The notes under the pieces are model-generated. The model saw only the letters and a list, made by a program, of their open reading frames with translations, was not told the origin of the DNA and made no database searches. 64,000 nt of DNA from Leptolyngbya sp. KIOST-1 (GTDB taxonomy: Bacteria; Cyanobacteriota; Cyanobacteriia; Phormidesmidales; Phormidesmidaceae), in assembly GCF_000763385.1 (NCBI RefSeq), contig NZ_JQFA01000002.1, forward strand, positions 2,976,001 through 3,040,000, written 5' to 3'. This document shows positions 48,229-58,222 of the stretch, piece by piece. The position numbers were made by a program, and so were the translations under genes. Numbering within the stretch: the stretch's first letter is position 1; each line of letters opens with the position of its first letter.

Positions 48229-48435
48229 TAGTACTGCGATGATCTGTTCCCCTCAACTAAGTCAATAGCTAATCGAACCAGTGCCAGTATTGTGCCCAAA
48301 GGAGGCCTGAAATCTTAAGTCTTTTGCCTAATTTTGCCTCCTCAGCGCCTAGCCAGCAGCCATTGCCGCCATCGGTGCTAGGATCAGGCGAAAGAAACCC
48401 AAAAGAATGGTAAGAGAGAAAGGACGTAGTCGTAC

Positions 48436-50586
48436 ATGCAAGAATTTGAAAAAACAATATCCTTTGGTGGTCGCGATATTCACCTGAGGGGTGGACTGCT
48501 GGCTCCCCAAGCGGGGGGCGCAGTGCTGGTACGGTCGGGGGAAACTGCCGTTTTGGTAACGGCAACCCGCTCAGCCGGACGTCAGGGCATTGACTTTTTG
48601 CCGCTACTGGTCGATTACGAAGAGCGCCTCTACGCTGCCGGACGGATTCCCGGTGGTTTTTTGCGCCGGGAGGGTCGTCCCCCAGAGCGCGCCACCCTGA
48701 TTTCTCGCCTGATTGACCGCCCCATGCGGCCTTTGTTCCCTCAGTGGCTGCGCGATGACATTCAAATTGTCGCCACTACCCTGGCAATGGATGAACAGGT
48801 GCCCCCCGATGTCCTGGCGGCGACCGGCGCGTCGATCGCGGTGCTGCTGGCCAAAATTCCCTTCTACGGCCCAATGGCGGCGGTGCGCGTGGGCTTGGTG
48901 GGCGACGACTTTGTCATCAACCCGACGTATAAAGAAGTGGAGACCGGCGATTTAGACCTGGTGGTAGCTGGCTCTCCCGACGGGGTGATTATGGTTGAGG
49001 CCGGCGCCAATCAGCTGCCCGAAGCCGATGTGATTGAAGCGATCGACTTTGGCTACGAAGTGGTGCAGGACCTGATCAACGCCCAATTGGATCTGATCAA
49101 AGAGCTGGGCATTGAGATCGTCACCGAGCAGGAGCCCGAAACCGATCCAACCCTCGCCACCTTTATTGAAGAAAAAACTGCCGCGGCGATCAAAGAGGTG
49201 CTGAAGCAGTTTAGCCTCACCAAGCCCGAGCGCGACGAAAAGCTAGACGCGATTAAAGAGGAGCTAGCCGCCGCGATCGAGGCCCTCGAAGACGACAGCC
49301 CGATCAAACTCGCGGTGACTGAGAACAGCAAAGCCCTGGGCAACACCTACAAATCCGTGACCAAGAAGCTGATGCGGCAGCAAATCCTGGACGAGAAGGT
49401 GCGGGTTGACGGCCGCAAGCTCGACGAGGTGCGTCCGATTTCCTGCCAGGTGGGGCTGTTGCCCAAGCGGGTCCATGGTACTGGCCTATTTCGTCGCGGG
49501 CTAACCCAGGTGATGTCGGTCACCACCCTGGGCACCCCCGGCGATGCCCAAATGATGGACGACCTCCACCCCGACGAAGAAAAGCGCTATCTGCACCACT
49601 ACAACTTCCCCCCCTACTCGGTGGGCGAGACGCGGCCCATGCGATCGCCCGGTCGGCGTGAAATTGGCCACGGGGCCCTGGCTGAGCGGGCTCTGGTGCC
49701 GGTGTTGCCGCCCAAAGAGGAGTTTCCCTACGTCATTCGCGTCGTTTCTGAAGTACTGTCGTCCAACGGATCGACCTCAATGGGCTCCGTGTGCGGCTCG
49801 ACCCTGTCGCTGATGGATGCCGGGGTACCCATCACCAAACCGGTCAGCGGTGCCGCCATGGGCCTGATCAAAGAAGGCGACGAGGTGCGGATTCTGACCG
49901 ATATCCAGGGCATCGAAGACTTCTTGGGCGATATGGACTTCAAAGTCGCCGGTACCGACAGCGGCATCACCGCCCTGCAAATGGATATGAAAATCACCGG
50001 CCTACCTTTGACGGTGATTGCCGATGCAATTAACCAGGCCAAACCGGCCCGACTGCATATCCTGGAAAAAATGCTGGCCACCATTGATACCCCCAGGACT
50101 GAGCTTTCGCCCTACGCGCCTCGACTGATCAGCTTCAAGATCGATCCCGAAATGATCGGTATGGTCATTGGCCCTGGTGGCAAGAAGATCAAAGGCATTA
50201 CCGAGCAGACCGGTGCCAAGGTCGACATTGCCGACGATGGCACCGTAACGGTGTCCTCCATCGAAGGGGAAAAGGCTCTCCAGGCCAAAGCCCTGATCGA
50301 AGCCATTGTCTTCAAGCCCTCCGCCGGGGATGTGTTTGTGGGCAAAGTCACGCGGGTGATTCCCATTGGTGCCTTTGTGGAGTTTATGCCGGGCCAGGAA
50401 GGCATGATCCACATTTCCCAGCTAGCCGACTACCGGGTGGCCAAGGTTGAAGACGAAGTGAACGTGGATGACGAGGTGATTGTGAAGGTGCGGGAGATCG
50501 ACGGTCGCGGCCGCATCAATCTCACCCGCCTCAACATCCACCCCGATGAGGCCGCAGCGGCGCGGGAGGCGGCAGCGCTGCGATAG
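48436..50586 (+). CDS. pnp: Polyribonucleotide nucleotidyltransferase
   Basis: The 716-residue protein has two RNase PH cores ([18 protein letters not shown].. and [14 protein letters not shown].., with catalytic region [19 protein letters not shown]), a KH domain ([27 protein letters not shown]) and an S1 domain ([35 protein letters not shown]). It degrades RNA from the 3' end and adds heteropolymeric tails in cyanobacteria. It is divergent from the epimerase gene and followed by a terminator. Confidence 0.96.
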   Translation: MQEFEKTISFGGRDIHLRGGLLAPQAGGAVLVRSGETAVLVTATRSAGRQGIDFLPLLVDYEERLYAAGRIPGGFLRREGRPPERATLISRLIDRPMRPLFPQWLRDDIQIVATTLAMDEQVPPDVLAATGASIAVLLAKIPFYGPMAAVRVGLVGDDFVINPTYKEVETGDLDLVVAGSPDGVIMVEAGANQLPEADVIEAIDFGYEVVQDLINAQLDLIKELGIEIVTEQEPETDPTLATFIEEKTAAAIKEVLKQFSLTKPERDEKLDAIKEELAAAIEALEDDSPIKLAVTENSKALGNTYKSVTKKLMRQQILDEKVRVDGRKLDEVRPISCQVGLLPKRVHGTGLFRRGLTQVMSVTTLGTPGDAQMMDDLHPDEEKRYLHHYNFPPYSVGETRPMRSPGRREIGHGALAERALVPVLPPKEEFPYVIRVVSEVLSSNGSTSMGSVCGSTLSLMDAGVPITKPVSGAAMGLIKEGDEVRILTDIQGIEDFLGDMDFKVAGTDSGITALQMDMKITGLPLTVIADAINQAKPARLHILEKMLATIDTPRTELSPYAPRLISFKIDPEMIGMVIGPGGKKIKGITEQTGAKVDIADDGTVTVSSIEGEKALQAKALIEAIVFKPSAGDVFVGKVTRVIPIGAFVEFMPGQEGMIHISQLADYRVAKVEDEVNVDDEVIVKVREIDGRGRINLTRLNIHPDEAAAAREAAALR

Positions 50587-50688
50587 CGCAGTGGAAGCGA
50601 TGAGAAAGGTAAAGGGGCTGAGGAAGGTAATGCGATCTTTCTAACCCCTTATCGTCTTGATCTCCTCATCTTCCCCATCCCCATCCCG

Positions 50689-50738
50689 CCCCCGAACCAA
50701 ACGTTGTCCGCCACAACATTTGATTCGGGGGTTCTTTT
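50689..50738 (+). terminator. pnp intrinsic terminator
   Basis: CCCCCGAACCAAACGTTGT at 50689-50707 pairs with ACAACATTTGATTCGGGGG at 50713-50731, with two G-T pairs, and is followed by TTCTTTT. Confidence 0.85.
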
Positions 50739-50786
50739 CTTAGTAGGATGCAAATCTGTATACCTAGCCTCTAACCTCAAACTATC

Positions 50787-51512
50787 GTGCGAAAAATTGT
50801 TATTGCTGGCAACTGGAAAATGTACAAGACCCAGGGCGAGACCCTGGATTTTTTGCGTCATTTCCTGGGACAACTGACCGAAACCCCCGACGGGCGGGAG
50901 ATCGTGCTGTGTGCGCCGTTTACAGCCCTGGGGGCCCTGTCGAAGAGTCTGCACGGAGCCAGGATTAAAGTCGGGGCTCAAAATATTCACTGGATGCCTG
51001 AGGGCGCATTTACCGGCGAGATCTCGGGAGATATGCTGCGGGAACTGGGCGTGCGCTACGTGATTGTGGGCCACAGCGAGCGGCGCCAGTACTTTGCCGA
51101 CACCGACGAGACCGTTAATCTGCGTCTGCAAGCCGCACAGAAATGCGGGCTGACCCCCATCCTGTGCGTGGGCGAAACTAAGAGCCAGCGCGATGCCGGT
51201 GAAACCGAAGCGGTCATTGCCACCCAAATTGAGAAAGGCCTGGTCGATGTGGACCAGAACAACCTGATCATTGCCTACGAGCCCATCTGGGCAATCGGCA
51301 CCGGCGACACCTGCGAAGCCACCGATGCCAACCAGGTGATTGGCGGCATTCGCAAGCTGCTCAAAAACCCTGACGTGACCATCCAGTACGGCGGCTCGGT
51401 CAAACCCAGCAACGTCGATGAACTGATGGCCCAGCCCGAAATCGACGGGGCCCTGGTGGGGGGAGCCAGCCTGGAAGCCGACAGTTTTGCTCGCATTGTC
51501 AACTTTCAGTAA
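50787..51512 (+). CDS. tpiA: Triosephosphate isomerase
   Basis: The 241-residue barrel starts at a GTG ([14 protein letters not shown] with substrate Lys) and has VIVGHSERR (catalytic His), [11 protein letters not shown] (catalytic Glu) and the phosphate loop [18 protein letters not shown]. It interconverts dihydroxyacetone phosphate and glyceraldehyde 3-phosphate in glycolysis and the Calvin cycle. Confidence 0.96.
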   Translation: MRKIVIAGNWKMYKTQGETLDFLRHFLGQLTETPDGREIVLCAPFTALGALSKSLHGARIKVGAQNIHWMPEGAFTGEISGDMLRELGVRYVIVGHSERRQYFADTDETVNLRLQAAQKCGLTPILCVGETKSQRDAGETEAVIATQIEKGLVDVDQNNLIIAYEPIWAIGTGDTCEATDANQVIGGIRKLLKNPDVTIQYGGSVKPSNVDELMAQPEIDGALVGGASLEADSFARIVNFQ

Positions 51513-51614
51513 TTTGGGGTTGACGGTCTACCCCCGTTTCTAAAGGCATCCTGTTCATCAGAAACCGATTGATGACAGCCCCCAGGGACGGGCATCCATC
51601 CAATCTGAATCACC

Positions 51615-52289
51615 ATGAATGTACTGGTAGTCGATATCGGCGGGAGTAACGTCAAGGTTCTGGCGACGGGTCAGACCGATGTTCGCAAGATCCCCTCTGG
51701 CCCCACTATGACCCCCGAGGCGATGGTGGCAGGAGTCAAGGCACTGACCCAGGACTGGGCCTACGAGGCTGTGGCGATCGGCTATCCGGGGCTAGTGCAC
51801 AGGGGAGTGGTCACCAAGGAGCCCTACAACCTGGGTCCAGGCTGGATTGGATTTGATTTTGAGGCGGCCTTTGGCTGCCCGGTGCGCATCATCAACGACG
51901 CGGCGATGCAGGCCCTGGGCAGTTATGAAAGCGGCACCATGCTCTTTTTAGGCCTGGGCACCGGCCTCGGTTCGGCCATGGTGGTCGAAGGGGTGGTCGT
52001 GCCCCTAGAACTGGCCCACCTGCCCTACAAAAAGGGCACCTACGAGCACTACCTCGGCAAGCGCGCTCTGGAGCGGCTGGACAAAAAGAAATGGCGCGAA
52101 TACGTAGAGACCTGCGTGGGTCACCTAACGGCCGCCCTGCAGCTCGATGATGTGGTGATTGGTGGCGGCCAGATCAAGCTGCTGAAGGAACTCCCGACGG
52201 GCTGCCGCCTCGGCCACAACAGCAATGCCTTTGTCGGCGGCTTTCGGCTTTGGGAGCCGGGCCGGGAGCGGTTCTCGGCTGCATCCTAA
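51615..52289 (+). CDS. ROK-family sugar kinase, polyphosphate glucokinase-like
   Basis: The 224-residue product has VVDIGGSNVKV (phosphate 1), YPGLVHRGVV, INDAAMQALGSY and FLGLGTGLGSAMVVEG (phosphate 2/adenosine). It is close to the PpgK group that phosphorylates glucose with polyphosphate or ATP. It is shorter than usual PpgK, and the metal-binding segment ELGH reads ELAH, which could alter activity. Confidence 0.8.
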   Translation: MNVLVVDIGGSNVKVLATGQTDVRKIPSGPTMTPEAMVAGVKALTQDWAYEAVAIGYPGLVHRGVVTKEPYNLGPGWIGFDFEAAFGCPVRIINDAAMQALGSYESGTMLFLGLGTGLGSAMVVEGVVVPLELAHLPYKKGTYEHYLGKRALERLDKKKWREYVETCVGHLTAALQLDDVVIGGGQIKLLKELPTGCRLGHNSNAFVGGFRLWEPGRERFSAAS

Positions 52290-52611
52290 TCCGTTTCGGT
52301 GGTGAACCTGATGCCTGGAATCGGATCCAGCAAATCCAGTTCACAACAGCATTGAAGGGGCGTTGCTGAACACAAGACTGAATCAATCAGCAGGGCGTCT
52401 TGGGAGCAAATTGCCGTTTGCCCTTACCCAAATTTTTGCCTTAATTCAGCAAGGAACGGAAAATCTACGTAAAATTACGTAGACTGCCCTGAGGATTCAT
52501 CAAAGTATCACAGATTACCTGGGGAGAATTCGCAGTTTCTTGCCGGTTCGTTACGTATTCTGGGGAAGACGCCCGAGAGGGTAGTCTGTTTACCTCAGTG
52601 TGTCCTCTGTA
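52290..52611. other. Intergenic region with operator-like palindrome
   Basis: The segment GGGGCGTTGCTGAACACAAG near 52360 echoes the GGGCGTTGCTGAATCAAGG segment at 23383 and 23739, so a decayed IS end may be present. The palindrome described separately (52464-52483) lies in the right half. Confidence 0.4.
52464..52483. promoter_or_regulatory. TCTACGTAA-AA-TTACGTAGA palindrome, candidate operator
   Basis: A perfect 9-bp inverted repeat around two A residues stands 128 bases upstream of the next start codon. The spacing and symmetry fit a dimeric regulator, but it does not match the NtcA (GTA-N8-TAC) or LexA consensus. Confidence 0.5.
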
Positions 52612-53031
52612 ATGGATCATTCCTCCGTTCGCAATATTGCTTTGCCCGATCAGGTGCTGACTGTCGTTGGCGATCGCCCGATGATTGTCCCCAGAGATAG
52701 AACCAATACCGTAGCCAAGGGTGACTTAAACGAGCCAGATGCCCCAGCCGCTGAACAACTCTCTGCGGACCCCAGAGACCAGTTTTTCTACCACATTCAG
52801 GGGCAAAACCAGCAGCGCTACCTGGCTCTAGCCAGAGGTGGTGAATACTACCGCTACTACTGCAACCGTCCCAACCTAGACAAAGCCCACCGCCTGATTG
52901 CGCAGCTTCAGCAGCGGGGTAAACCAGCGATCGCCACTCCGGACGAGAGCGGCTACCTGGTCTGGATTCACGAAGCAGCGACCCAGCAGGCTATTCCCTG
53001 GCCAACCCCAGCAGCCAGCGCTCGGGGGTGA
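52612..53031 (+). CDS. Hypothetical protein upstream of a pentapeptide protein
   Basis: From the ATG at 52612 the product has 139 residues, with a central DQFFYHIQGQNQQRYLALARGGEYYRYYCNRPNLDKAHRLIAQLQQRGKPAIATPDESGYLVWIHE. It looks like a small globular domain of unknown family. It stops 68 bases ahead of the pentapeptide gene and probably shares its transcript. Confidence 0.55.
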   Translation: MDHSSVRNIALPDQVLTVVGDRPMIVPRDRTNTVAKGDLNEPDAPAAEQLSADPRDQFFYHIQGQNQQRYLALARGGEYYRYYCNRPNLDKAHRLIAQLQQRGKPAIATPDESGYLVWIHEAATQQAIPWPTPAASARG

Positions 53032-53099
53032 CGGCCCTATGGCCAACCGCCAATGAATCGCTAACGATATCCGCAGGCAACCTCGAGCAGTACATAAGC

Positions 53100-54116
53100 A
53101 TGCATCTCACAACCCTGGAACAACTCTGGACAGCTTTCGTGGAGGGAGAGCGAGATTTTACCGGAATTGACCTGGCTGGGGCCGATCTCAGCCACTGGAG
53201 TTTAGCCAAAGTAGACTTTTGGGGCGCTGACTTCAGCCGGGCTAATCTGACCCAGGCCAACTTTCGTCGCGCCAATCTCAAGCAGGCCCAGTTTAGAGAC
53301 GCCAAACTGGCCGGGGCCGACCTGCGCTGGACTGACCTACGCGAGGCTGTACTTACCGGGGCAGATCTCGATGCTGCTCGCCTGGAGGGGGCGATTTATA
53401 ATGCCGCAACCCAGTTCCCTGCCGGCTTCAGACCTGAACAAGCCCGCATGTGGACTGTACAGCCTGGAGCAGCGCTCGCGACCAAAGACCTGCAGGAGCG
53501 GGATCTGGGTGGCACTGACCTGACGGCGGCCGATCTCAGCGGTGCCCTGCTGCTCAACAGCCAGCTGTTCGGAGCCATCCTGAATCGAGCGAATTTGCTG
53601 AGCGCCCTGCTGGGCGAAAGCGATCTGCGCTACGCAGACCTCCGCCAGGCCACCCTGGTGCTGGCGGACCTGCGCGGCGCGGACCTGCGCCACGCCAATT
53701 TGAGCCAGGCCAACCTGATGGGCGCTAATTTGCGGGGATGTTGGCTAGCGACCACCAACCTGGAGGGAGCGCTCTACTCGGATAGCACCCAGTTTCCCCA
53801 GGGGTTTCAGGTACCCAAAACCCTCCATCGCCTGGCGCCAGGGGCATCGCTGGGGGGGGTTGACCTCAGCGGTGCCAAGTTGACTGGAGTCGACCTCAGC
53901 GGTGCCAATCTGGCGGGCGCGAACCTTATGCACGCTGACCTGTGGGGGGCTTGCCTGGCCAACGCTGACCTATCTGGGGCCAACCTACTGGGGACAAACC
54001 TGTTGGGCACCGATCTGTCTGGGGCCAATCTCAATCAGACGAACCTGATGCAGGCCATTATTGATCTGCCGGGAGAGCGGCCCGCTCCAGCCTCGTTGAA
54101 TGGCCAAATAGCTTGA
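53100..54116 (+). CDS. Pentapeptide repeat protein
   Basis: The 338-residue product, starting MHLTTLEQLWTAFVEGERDFTGIDL, contains two long runs of A(D/N)LXX repeats (about 20-95 and 150-325) interrupted by short QFP segments. Such proteins fold as right-handed quadrilateral helices. In cyanobacteria they are abundant and mostly of unknown function; a few mimic DNA or affect thylakoid glycolipid export. Confidence 0.88.
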   Translation: MHLTTLEQLWTAFVEGERDFTGIDLAGADLSHWSLAKVDFWGADFSRANLTQANFRRANLKQAQFRDAKLAGADLRWTDLREAVLTGADLDAARLEGAIYNAATQFPAGFRPEQARMWTVQPGAALATKDLQERDLGGTDLTAADLSGALLLNSQLFGAILNRANLLSALLGESDLRYADLRQATLVLADLRGADLRHANLSQANLMGANLRGCWLATTNLEGALYSDSTQFPQGFQVPKTLHRLAPGASLGGVDLSGAKLTGVDLSGANLAGANLMHADLWGACLANADLSGANLLGTNLLGTDLSGANLNQTNLMQAIIDLPGERPAPASLNGQIA

Positions 54117-54319
54117 GAAGAACCCGCCTATCAAGCCATAACGGAGGCAATCTAGTACAGTGTCAAAGCTAAACATTAGGGTTCCCGTAGGTTTGACAGA
54201 GCACTAGTGATGGCGAGTTCCGCAACTTACGGATCACGGTTTAGGGGCTGCGGTTCAAGACTGCCGTGAACCCACACCCCCGATTGACCCGCCCTTTGGC
54301 CAAAATCCGTTGACTAGCC

Positions 54320-55474
54320 CTACAGCAAGGTCATTTGACTGTCGCCGTCAGGCCCCTCAGCGTACCCCAGGTGACGCCGGGCGGCGGCGGTGACGACCCG
54401 ACCTCTGGGTGTGCGCTGAAGGTAGCCAATTTGCAGCAGGTAAGGTTCGTAGACCTCTTCGATGGTTTGGGGGTCTTCGCCCGTAGCTGCCGCCATGGTG
54501 TCGAGGCCGACGGGGCCACCGCCAAAGTTTTCTACCATGACCGAGAGCAGGCGGCGATCGGTCCAGTCGAGACCGCAGGGATCGACGTTGAAGAGTTCGA
54601 GGGCCTCGGCCGCCAGGGTGGCGGTGATCGACCCTGCCGCCTTCACTTCGACATAGTCGCGCACCCGCCGCAGTAGCCGATTGGCAATGCGGGGTGTGCC
54701 CCGAGCCCGACGGGCGATTTCTTCGGCTCCGGCAGGCTCGATGGGGGTTTTTAGCACATCGGCGGTGCGCAGCACAATGGGAGTCAGTTCGTCAATTTCA
54801 TAAAACCGCAGCCGCTGAATCAGGCCAAAGCGATCGCGCAGGGGTGAGCTGAGCGCCCCCACCCGGGTTGTGGCCCCCACCAGGGTAAACGGGCTCAGCG
54901 GAATGCTGCGGGTGCGGGCCGACTGCCCCTTGCCGATGGTGATGTCCAGCCGGGAGTCCTCCATGGCCGGGTACAGAATTTCTTCGGTCACCCGGGGCAG
55001 GCGGTGAATTTCGTCGATAAACAGCACGTCCCCAGGCTTGAGGTTGACCAGCAGACCGGCAATATCACGGGGTCGCTCCAGAGCTGGGGCGGTCGTGATT
55101 TTGCAAACTACCCCCATTTCCTCGGCCAAAATTAGCGCCATTGTGGTCTTACCCAGCCCTGGCGGCCCGTACAGCAGCAGATGGTCGAGGGGCTCCTGGC
55201 GCGACTGGGCGGCCTTGATCGCAATCCCCAACACTTCCTTGAGGGCCGCCTGGCCGATATAGTTGTTCAGACGCTGAGGCCGCAGGCTATCCTCTGCGGC
55301 TGCCGGGCCTGGGGACGCCGTCTCAGACTGAACATCCTCCGGCTGCGCGTCGCCCCCCTTGACCAGCGACAGCAGCGGCTGCACGGCGCTATCCGCCGCT
55401 GGCGGTGCAGACGGTTTGGCTTTTTTAGCCCCCCTGGCTGCGTCGTCAGGAGTGTGGGAAGAAACAATCGCCAT
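54320..55474 (-). CDS. ruvB: Holliday junction branch migration helicase
   Basis: The 384-residue product has the RuvB AAA+ core: [11 protein letters not shown], Walker [10 protein letters not shown], Walker [10 protein letters not shown], Arg finger GATTRVGAL, sensor 2 and a C-terminal winged HTH ([20 protein letters not shown]). About 60 extra Ala/Pro-rich residues precede the core. RuvB pumps DNA through the RuvA tetramer during recombination. Confidence 0.96.
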   Translation of the reverse strand: MAIVSSHTPDDAARGAKKAKPSAPPAADSAVQPLLSLVKGGDAQPEDVQSETASPGPAAAEDSLRPQRLNNYIGQAALKEVLGIAIKAAQSRQEPLDHLLLYGPPGLGKTTMALILAEEMGVVCKITTAPALERPRDIAGLLVNLKPGDVLFIDEIHRLPRVTEEILYPAMEDSRLDITIGKGQSARTRSIPLSPFTLVGATTRVGALSSPLRDRFGLIQRLRFYEIDELTPIVLRTADVLKTPIEPAGAEEIARRARGTPRIANRLLRRVRDYVEVKAAGSITATLAAEALELFNVDPCGLDWTDRRLLSVMVENFGGGPVGLDTMAAATGEDPQTIEEVYEPYLLQIGYLQRTPRGRVVTAAARRHLGYAEGPDGDSQMTLL

Positions 55475-55551
55475 CGGAGAGCCTCAGGGGCAGCCCCCCT
55501 ATCATACTGTGGTGCATTTGCACTATCAAGCCCTATTCTGCCTCCGGCAGA

Positions 55552-57117
55552 CTATCGCCGCCGCAGCCACATCACCACCGCCAGGACCACGCCAATGACG
55601 GGCAGCACCAGCAGGGAAAAGACCCCCAGGCCCACCTGCTGCTGCACCGTCATCGTAATGCGGCGGTTGGTCACCTCGCGGGGGCGAATGGAGAGGGTGG
55701 CATCGGTCTGCTGCCCCAGCCAGCTAATGGCGTTGAGAAAGACGTCGCCGTTGAGCTGCTGCTCAAACAGCCCATCGGTGGCAAAGGTGGCGTTGCCAAT
55801 CACCACCAGGCGTGACTCCGGCGGCGGTTCGCCTTCGGCGGCGGCAGCGCCATCCACCGGGCGGCTGAGGGCGACACCCAGGGTGTAGGGGCCCGAGGGG
55901 GGCGCATTTTCGTCAAACTGCAGCTGGCCCTCCGCAGAGAGGGACTCGGCTCGGCTTTGGGGATTGCTCTGGAGCAGGGGAGTGGCGGTTACCCCCGGCA
56001 CCTCCTCCACATTGACCGGCCGCACCAGGGGAAAGAACGATCGCCCGCCGCGAAAATCGCGGGTGATGGGGTGGTCGCCGTAGTCGGTCACCAGCGGGGC
56101 CGCCGGACCGAGGCCGACCAGCTGACCGCTGCCGGAGGTATCGAGCACAATGCGATCGTCGAGGGTGACGCCCCAGGGGTCGAGCAGGGTGTCGAGGCCG
56201 GGGCTGGTGCGCGGATCGATCAGCAGCATGAGGCTACCGCCCTGGTTCAGGTAGGTTTGCAGGGCCGCGACCTCGGCATCAAAAAACTCGGCAGCGGGGC
56301 CAGCTACTACCACCACGTTGGCGTCCTCCGGCACGGTGCCGGTCTGGGCCAAATCCAGCGGCTGCACCAGGGCACTCTTCTCCCCAAGGGCTGTGGCGGC
56401 CTGCAAAAAGCCCGTATCGCTGCCGTCAATGACAAATTCCTGGTGGCCCTGGGTGAAGTACACCGTGAGGGCGCGATCGCTCACCACCTGGTCGAGCGCA
56501 TTGGTCAGCGTTCGCTCCGACAGGCGTTCGCTGGGACCCACATTCTGCAAAAAGCGGCGGGTGCCACCGCTTTCCACAAACACCATGCCGGTCTGGGTGG
56601 CGCCAAATTCCTGGGCCAGGCGCGGGTCATTATAGGGGTTGACGTAGTCAAAGGTGAACTGCCCCCCAGTCTGACGGAAGCTTTCGAGCAGCTGCCGATC
56701 CTGGGGATTGGGCAGCGGGTCAAAGACGACGACACGGGTGGGATTTTCCAGCGATCGCACCACCTGCTGCGACTGTGGGGCCAGGGTAAACAGCTGGTTT
56801 TCGGTCAGATCTACACGGGTGGCGTAGCGCACCGCTACAAAATTGACCAGGCCCAAAATAACCAGCACCGCCAGGGTCGACACCAGCGCATTGGCTCCGG
56901 CTTCGGTTGAGCGCTGGGCCCAAAATCGGCCCTGGCCCTGGTTGCCCAGCACCAGCCCCAGCAGCAGCAGACCAATACCGCCAATCAGCAGCCCCGCGGG
57001 CAGCAGGGTCCATCCTGCCACCACGCCCGCCAGCAAACCCGCGGTGACTAGGGCCAGTCCCGGCAGCGCCAGGTATTTCAAATACTTTTGGTAAACCGCA
57101 AAGGACTTCATCGCCAT
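55552..57117 (-). CDS. GldG-type auxiliary component of an ABC transporter
   Basis: The 521-residue protein has two N-terminal membrane spans, a basic cytoplasmic hairpin, a third span (about 80-100) and a large outside domain (IFIG-like FDPLPNPQDRQLLESFRQTGGQFTFDYVNPYND) followed by a C-terminal span. This is the ABC_transp_aux/GldG family found with GldF permease and GldA ATPase. The set occurs in many bacteria without gliding genes; the substrate is unknown. Confidence 0.85.
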   Translation of the reverse strand: MAMKSFAVYQKYLKYLALPGLALVTAGLLAGVVAGWTLLPAGLLIGGIGLLLLGLVLGNQGQGRFWAQRSTEAGANALVSTLAVLVILGLVNFVAVRYATRVDLTENQLFTLAPQSQQVVRSLENPTRVVVFDPLPNPQDRQLLESFRQTGGQFTFDYVNPYNDPRLAQEFGATQTGMVFVESGGTRRFLQNVGPSERLSERTLTNALDQVVSDRALTVYFTQGHQEFVIDGSDTGFLQAATALGEKSALVQPLDLAQTGTVPEDANVVVVAGPAAEFFDAEVAALQTYLNQGGSLMLLIDPRTSPGLDTLLDPWGVTLDDRIVLDTSGSGQLVGLGPAAPLVTDYGDHPITRDFRGGRSFFPLVRPVNVEEVPGVTATPLLQSNPQSRAESLSAEGQLQFDENAPPSGPYTLGVALSRPVDGAAAAEGEPPPESRLVVIGNATFATDGLFEQQLNGDVFLNAISWLGQQTDATLSIRPREVTNRRITMTVQQQVGLGVFSLLVLPVIGVVLAVVMWLRRR

Positions 57118-57165
57118 AACCTGCTATTGCTAACCAGTTGCCTGCGAAATTGACGGGTTGAAGCG

Positions 57166-57296
57166 CTAGGGGCTGTCATCAATTAGCTGCCAAACACCCA
57201 AAAATTATGGGTTACGGCCCCTAGCCTATCGTTTGGGTCGGGTGTGGCAAAGCTGGATATACCGAGCTTTGAGCCACAACTGATGACACGCCCTAG
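57166..57296 (-). repeat. MITE-like element with CTAGGG(C)TGTCATCA terminal repeats, copy 1
   Basis: The left end CTAGGGGCTGTCATCA (57166) and the right end TGATGACACGCCCTAG (57281-57296) are near-inverted repeats. The right 80 bases are about 85% identical by eye to 62722-62803. The TAG of the right repeat is the stop codon of the ABC permease gene at 57293-57295. Confidence 0.75.
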
Positions 57297-58105
57297 GAAC
57301 GCTGGAATCTGAGGGTTTCTATAGACTGGGCCGTCAGGTAAAGCCCGAGGCCAATAAACGAGAGAAACAGCACCAGCCCGCCGGTATCAAAAATGCCTTC
57401 GGTGAAGTCGGTGAAATGTTTGAGCAACGACAGGTGGGCGATCGCGCTACCGAGCACCCCCGGCAGTCCCTGAGCCACCGCATCCACCAGCCACAGCAGC
57501 AGGATCAGCGCAAAGGTCATAATGGCCGCCAGCACCGTACTCTCGGTCAGCGACGAAATAAACATCCCCAGCGCCAGCACGCTGGCGGCTACCAGCACCA
57601 GGCCCAGGTGCGACAGAAAGAACACCCCGGAACCGGTGGGCGGCGTTGCCGCGCCCAGGGCGATCGCCTGGCACACCATCAGCGGCAGCACCATAGCGAT
57701 GTAAAAGCTCACCACCGCCAGCAGCTTGCCCAGCGCCACCGCCCAGTTGGTCACCGGCGAAGTGGCCAGCAGCTCCAGCGTGCCCTGCTTGCGCTCGTCG
57801 GCGTAGAGCCCCATCGACAGCATGGGCAGCACAAACATCGACAGCGACCCCAGCAGGCCCACGTAGGCTTTGTTGAACTCGTAGGCCACATCAAAGGGCG
57901 GCGGCGTGGGGAGCCCCATCTGGACCGCCTGATCGGCCATCGCCGCCTGGGCCAGAATGCCCTGGGGCCCCAGCAGAATGGCGACCAAGAAGAAGCCCCC
58001 CAGCAGCCAGAACACGGCCGCAATGATGTAGGGCAGCGGCGAGGCAAAGTAGCTTTGCAGCTCCCGCTGATAGATGGCGAGGATGTTTTTGAGGAGCAGG
58101 GTCAT
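57293..58105 (-). CDS. GldF-type ABC-2 permease
   Basis: The 270-residue product starts MTLLLKNILAIYQRELQSYFASPLPYIIAAVFW and has six hydrophobic segments with the ABC-2 motif ADERKQGTLELLATSPVTNWAVALGK. An upstream start at 58210 would include translated short tandem repeats and is rejected. It should form the channel with the ATPase encoded just upstream and the GldG-like protein downstream. Its stop codon lies in the terminal repeat of a dispersed element. Confidence 0.9.
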   Translation of the reverse strand: MTLLLKNILAIYQRELQSYFASPLPYIIAAVFWLLGGFFLVAILLGPQGILAQAAMADQAVQMGLPTPPPFDVAYEFNKAYVGLLGSLSMFVLPMLSMGLYADERKQGTLELLATSPVTNWAVALGKLLAVVSFYIAMVLPLMVCQAIALGAATPPTGSGVFFLSHLGLVLVAASVLALGMFISSLTESTVLAAIMTFALILLLWLVDAVAQGLPGVLGSAIAHLSLLKHFTDFTEGIFDTGGLVLFLSFIGLGLYLTAQSIETLRFQRS

Positions 58106-58190
58106 GGGTGGATGGGTGGGGAGTGGATGGGTGGGAGGGTAGGTGGGTGGGGGGTGAGGAGATGAGGGAGGTGGGGAGGATGAGGGGGAA
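58105..58190. repeat. G-rich short tandem repeat (ATGGGTGG family)
   Basis: Repeats of GGTGGATGGGTGGG and variants fill the gap between the ABC permease start codon and the ATPase stop. The complement (CCACCCAT) occurs inside the U32 gene at 34938-34970. Confidence 0.8.
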
Positions 58191-58222
58191 AGCCAGAATC
58201 CAAAAGCCAAAAGCCGAGATGG

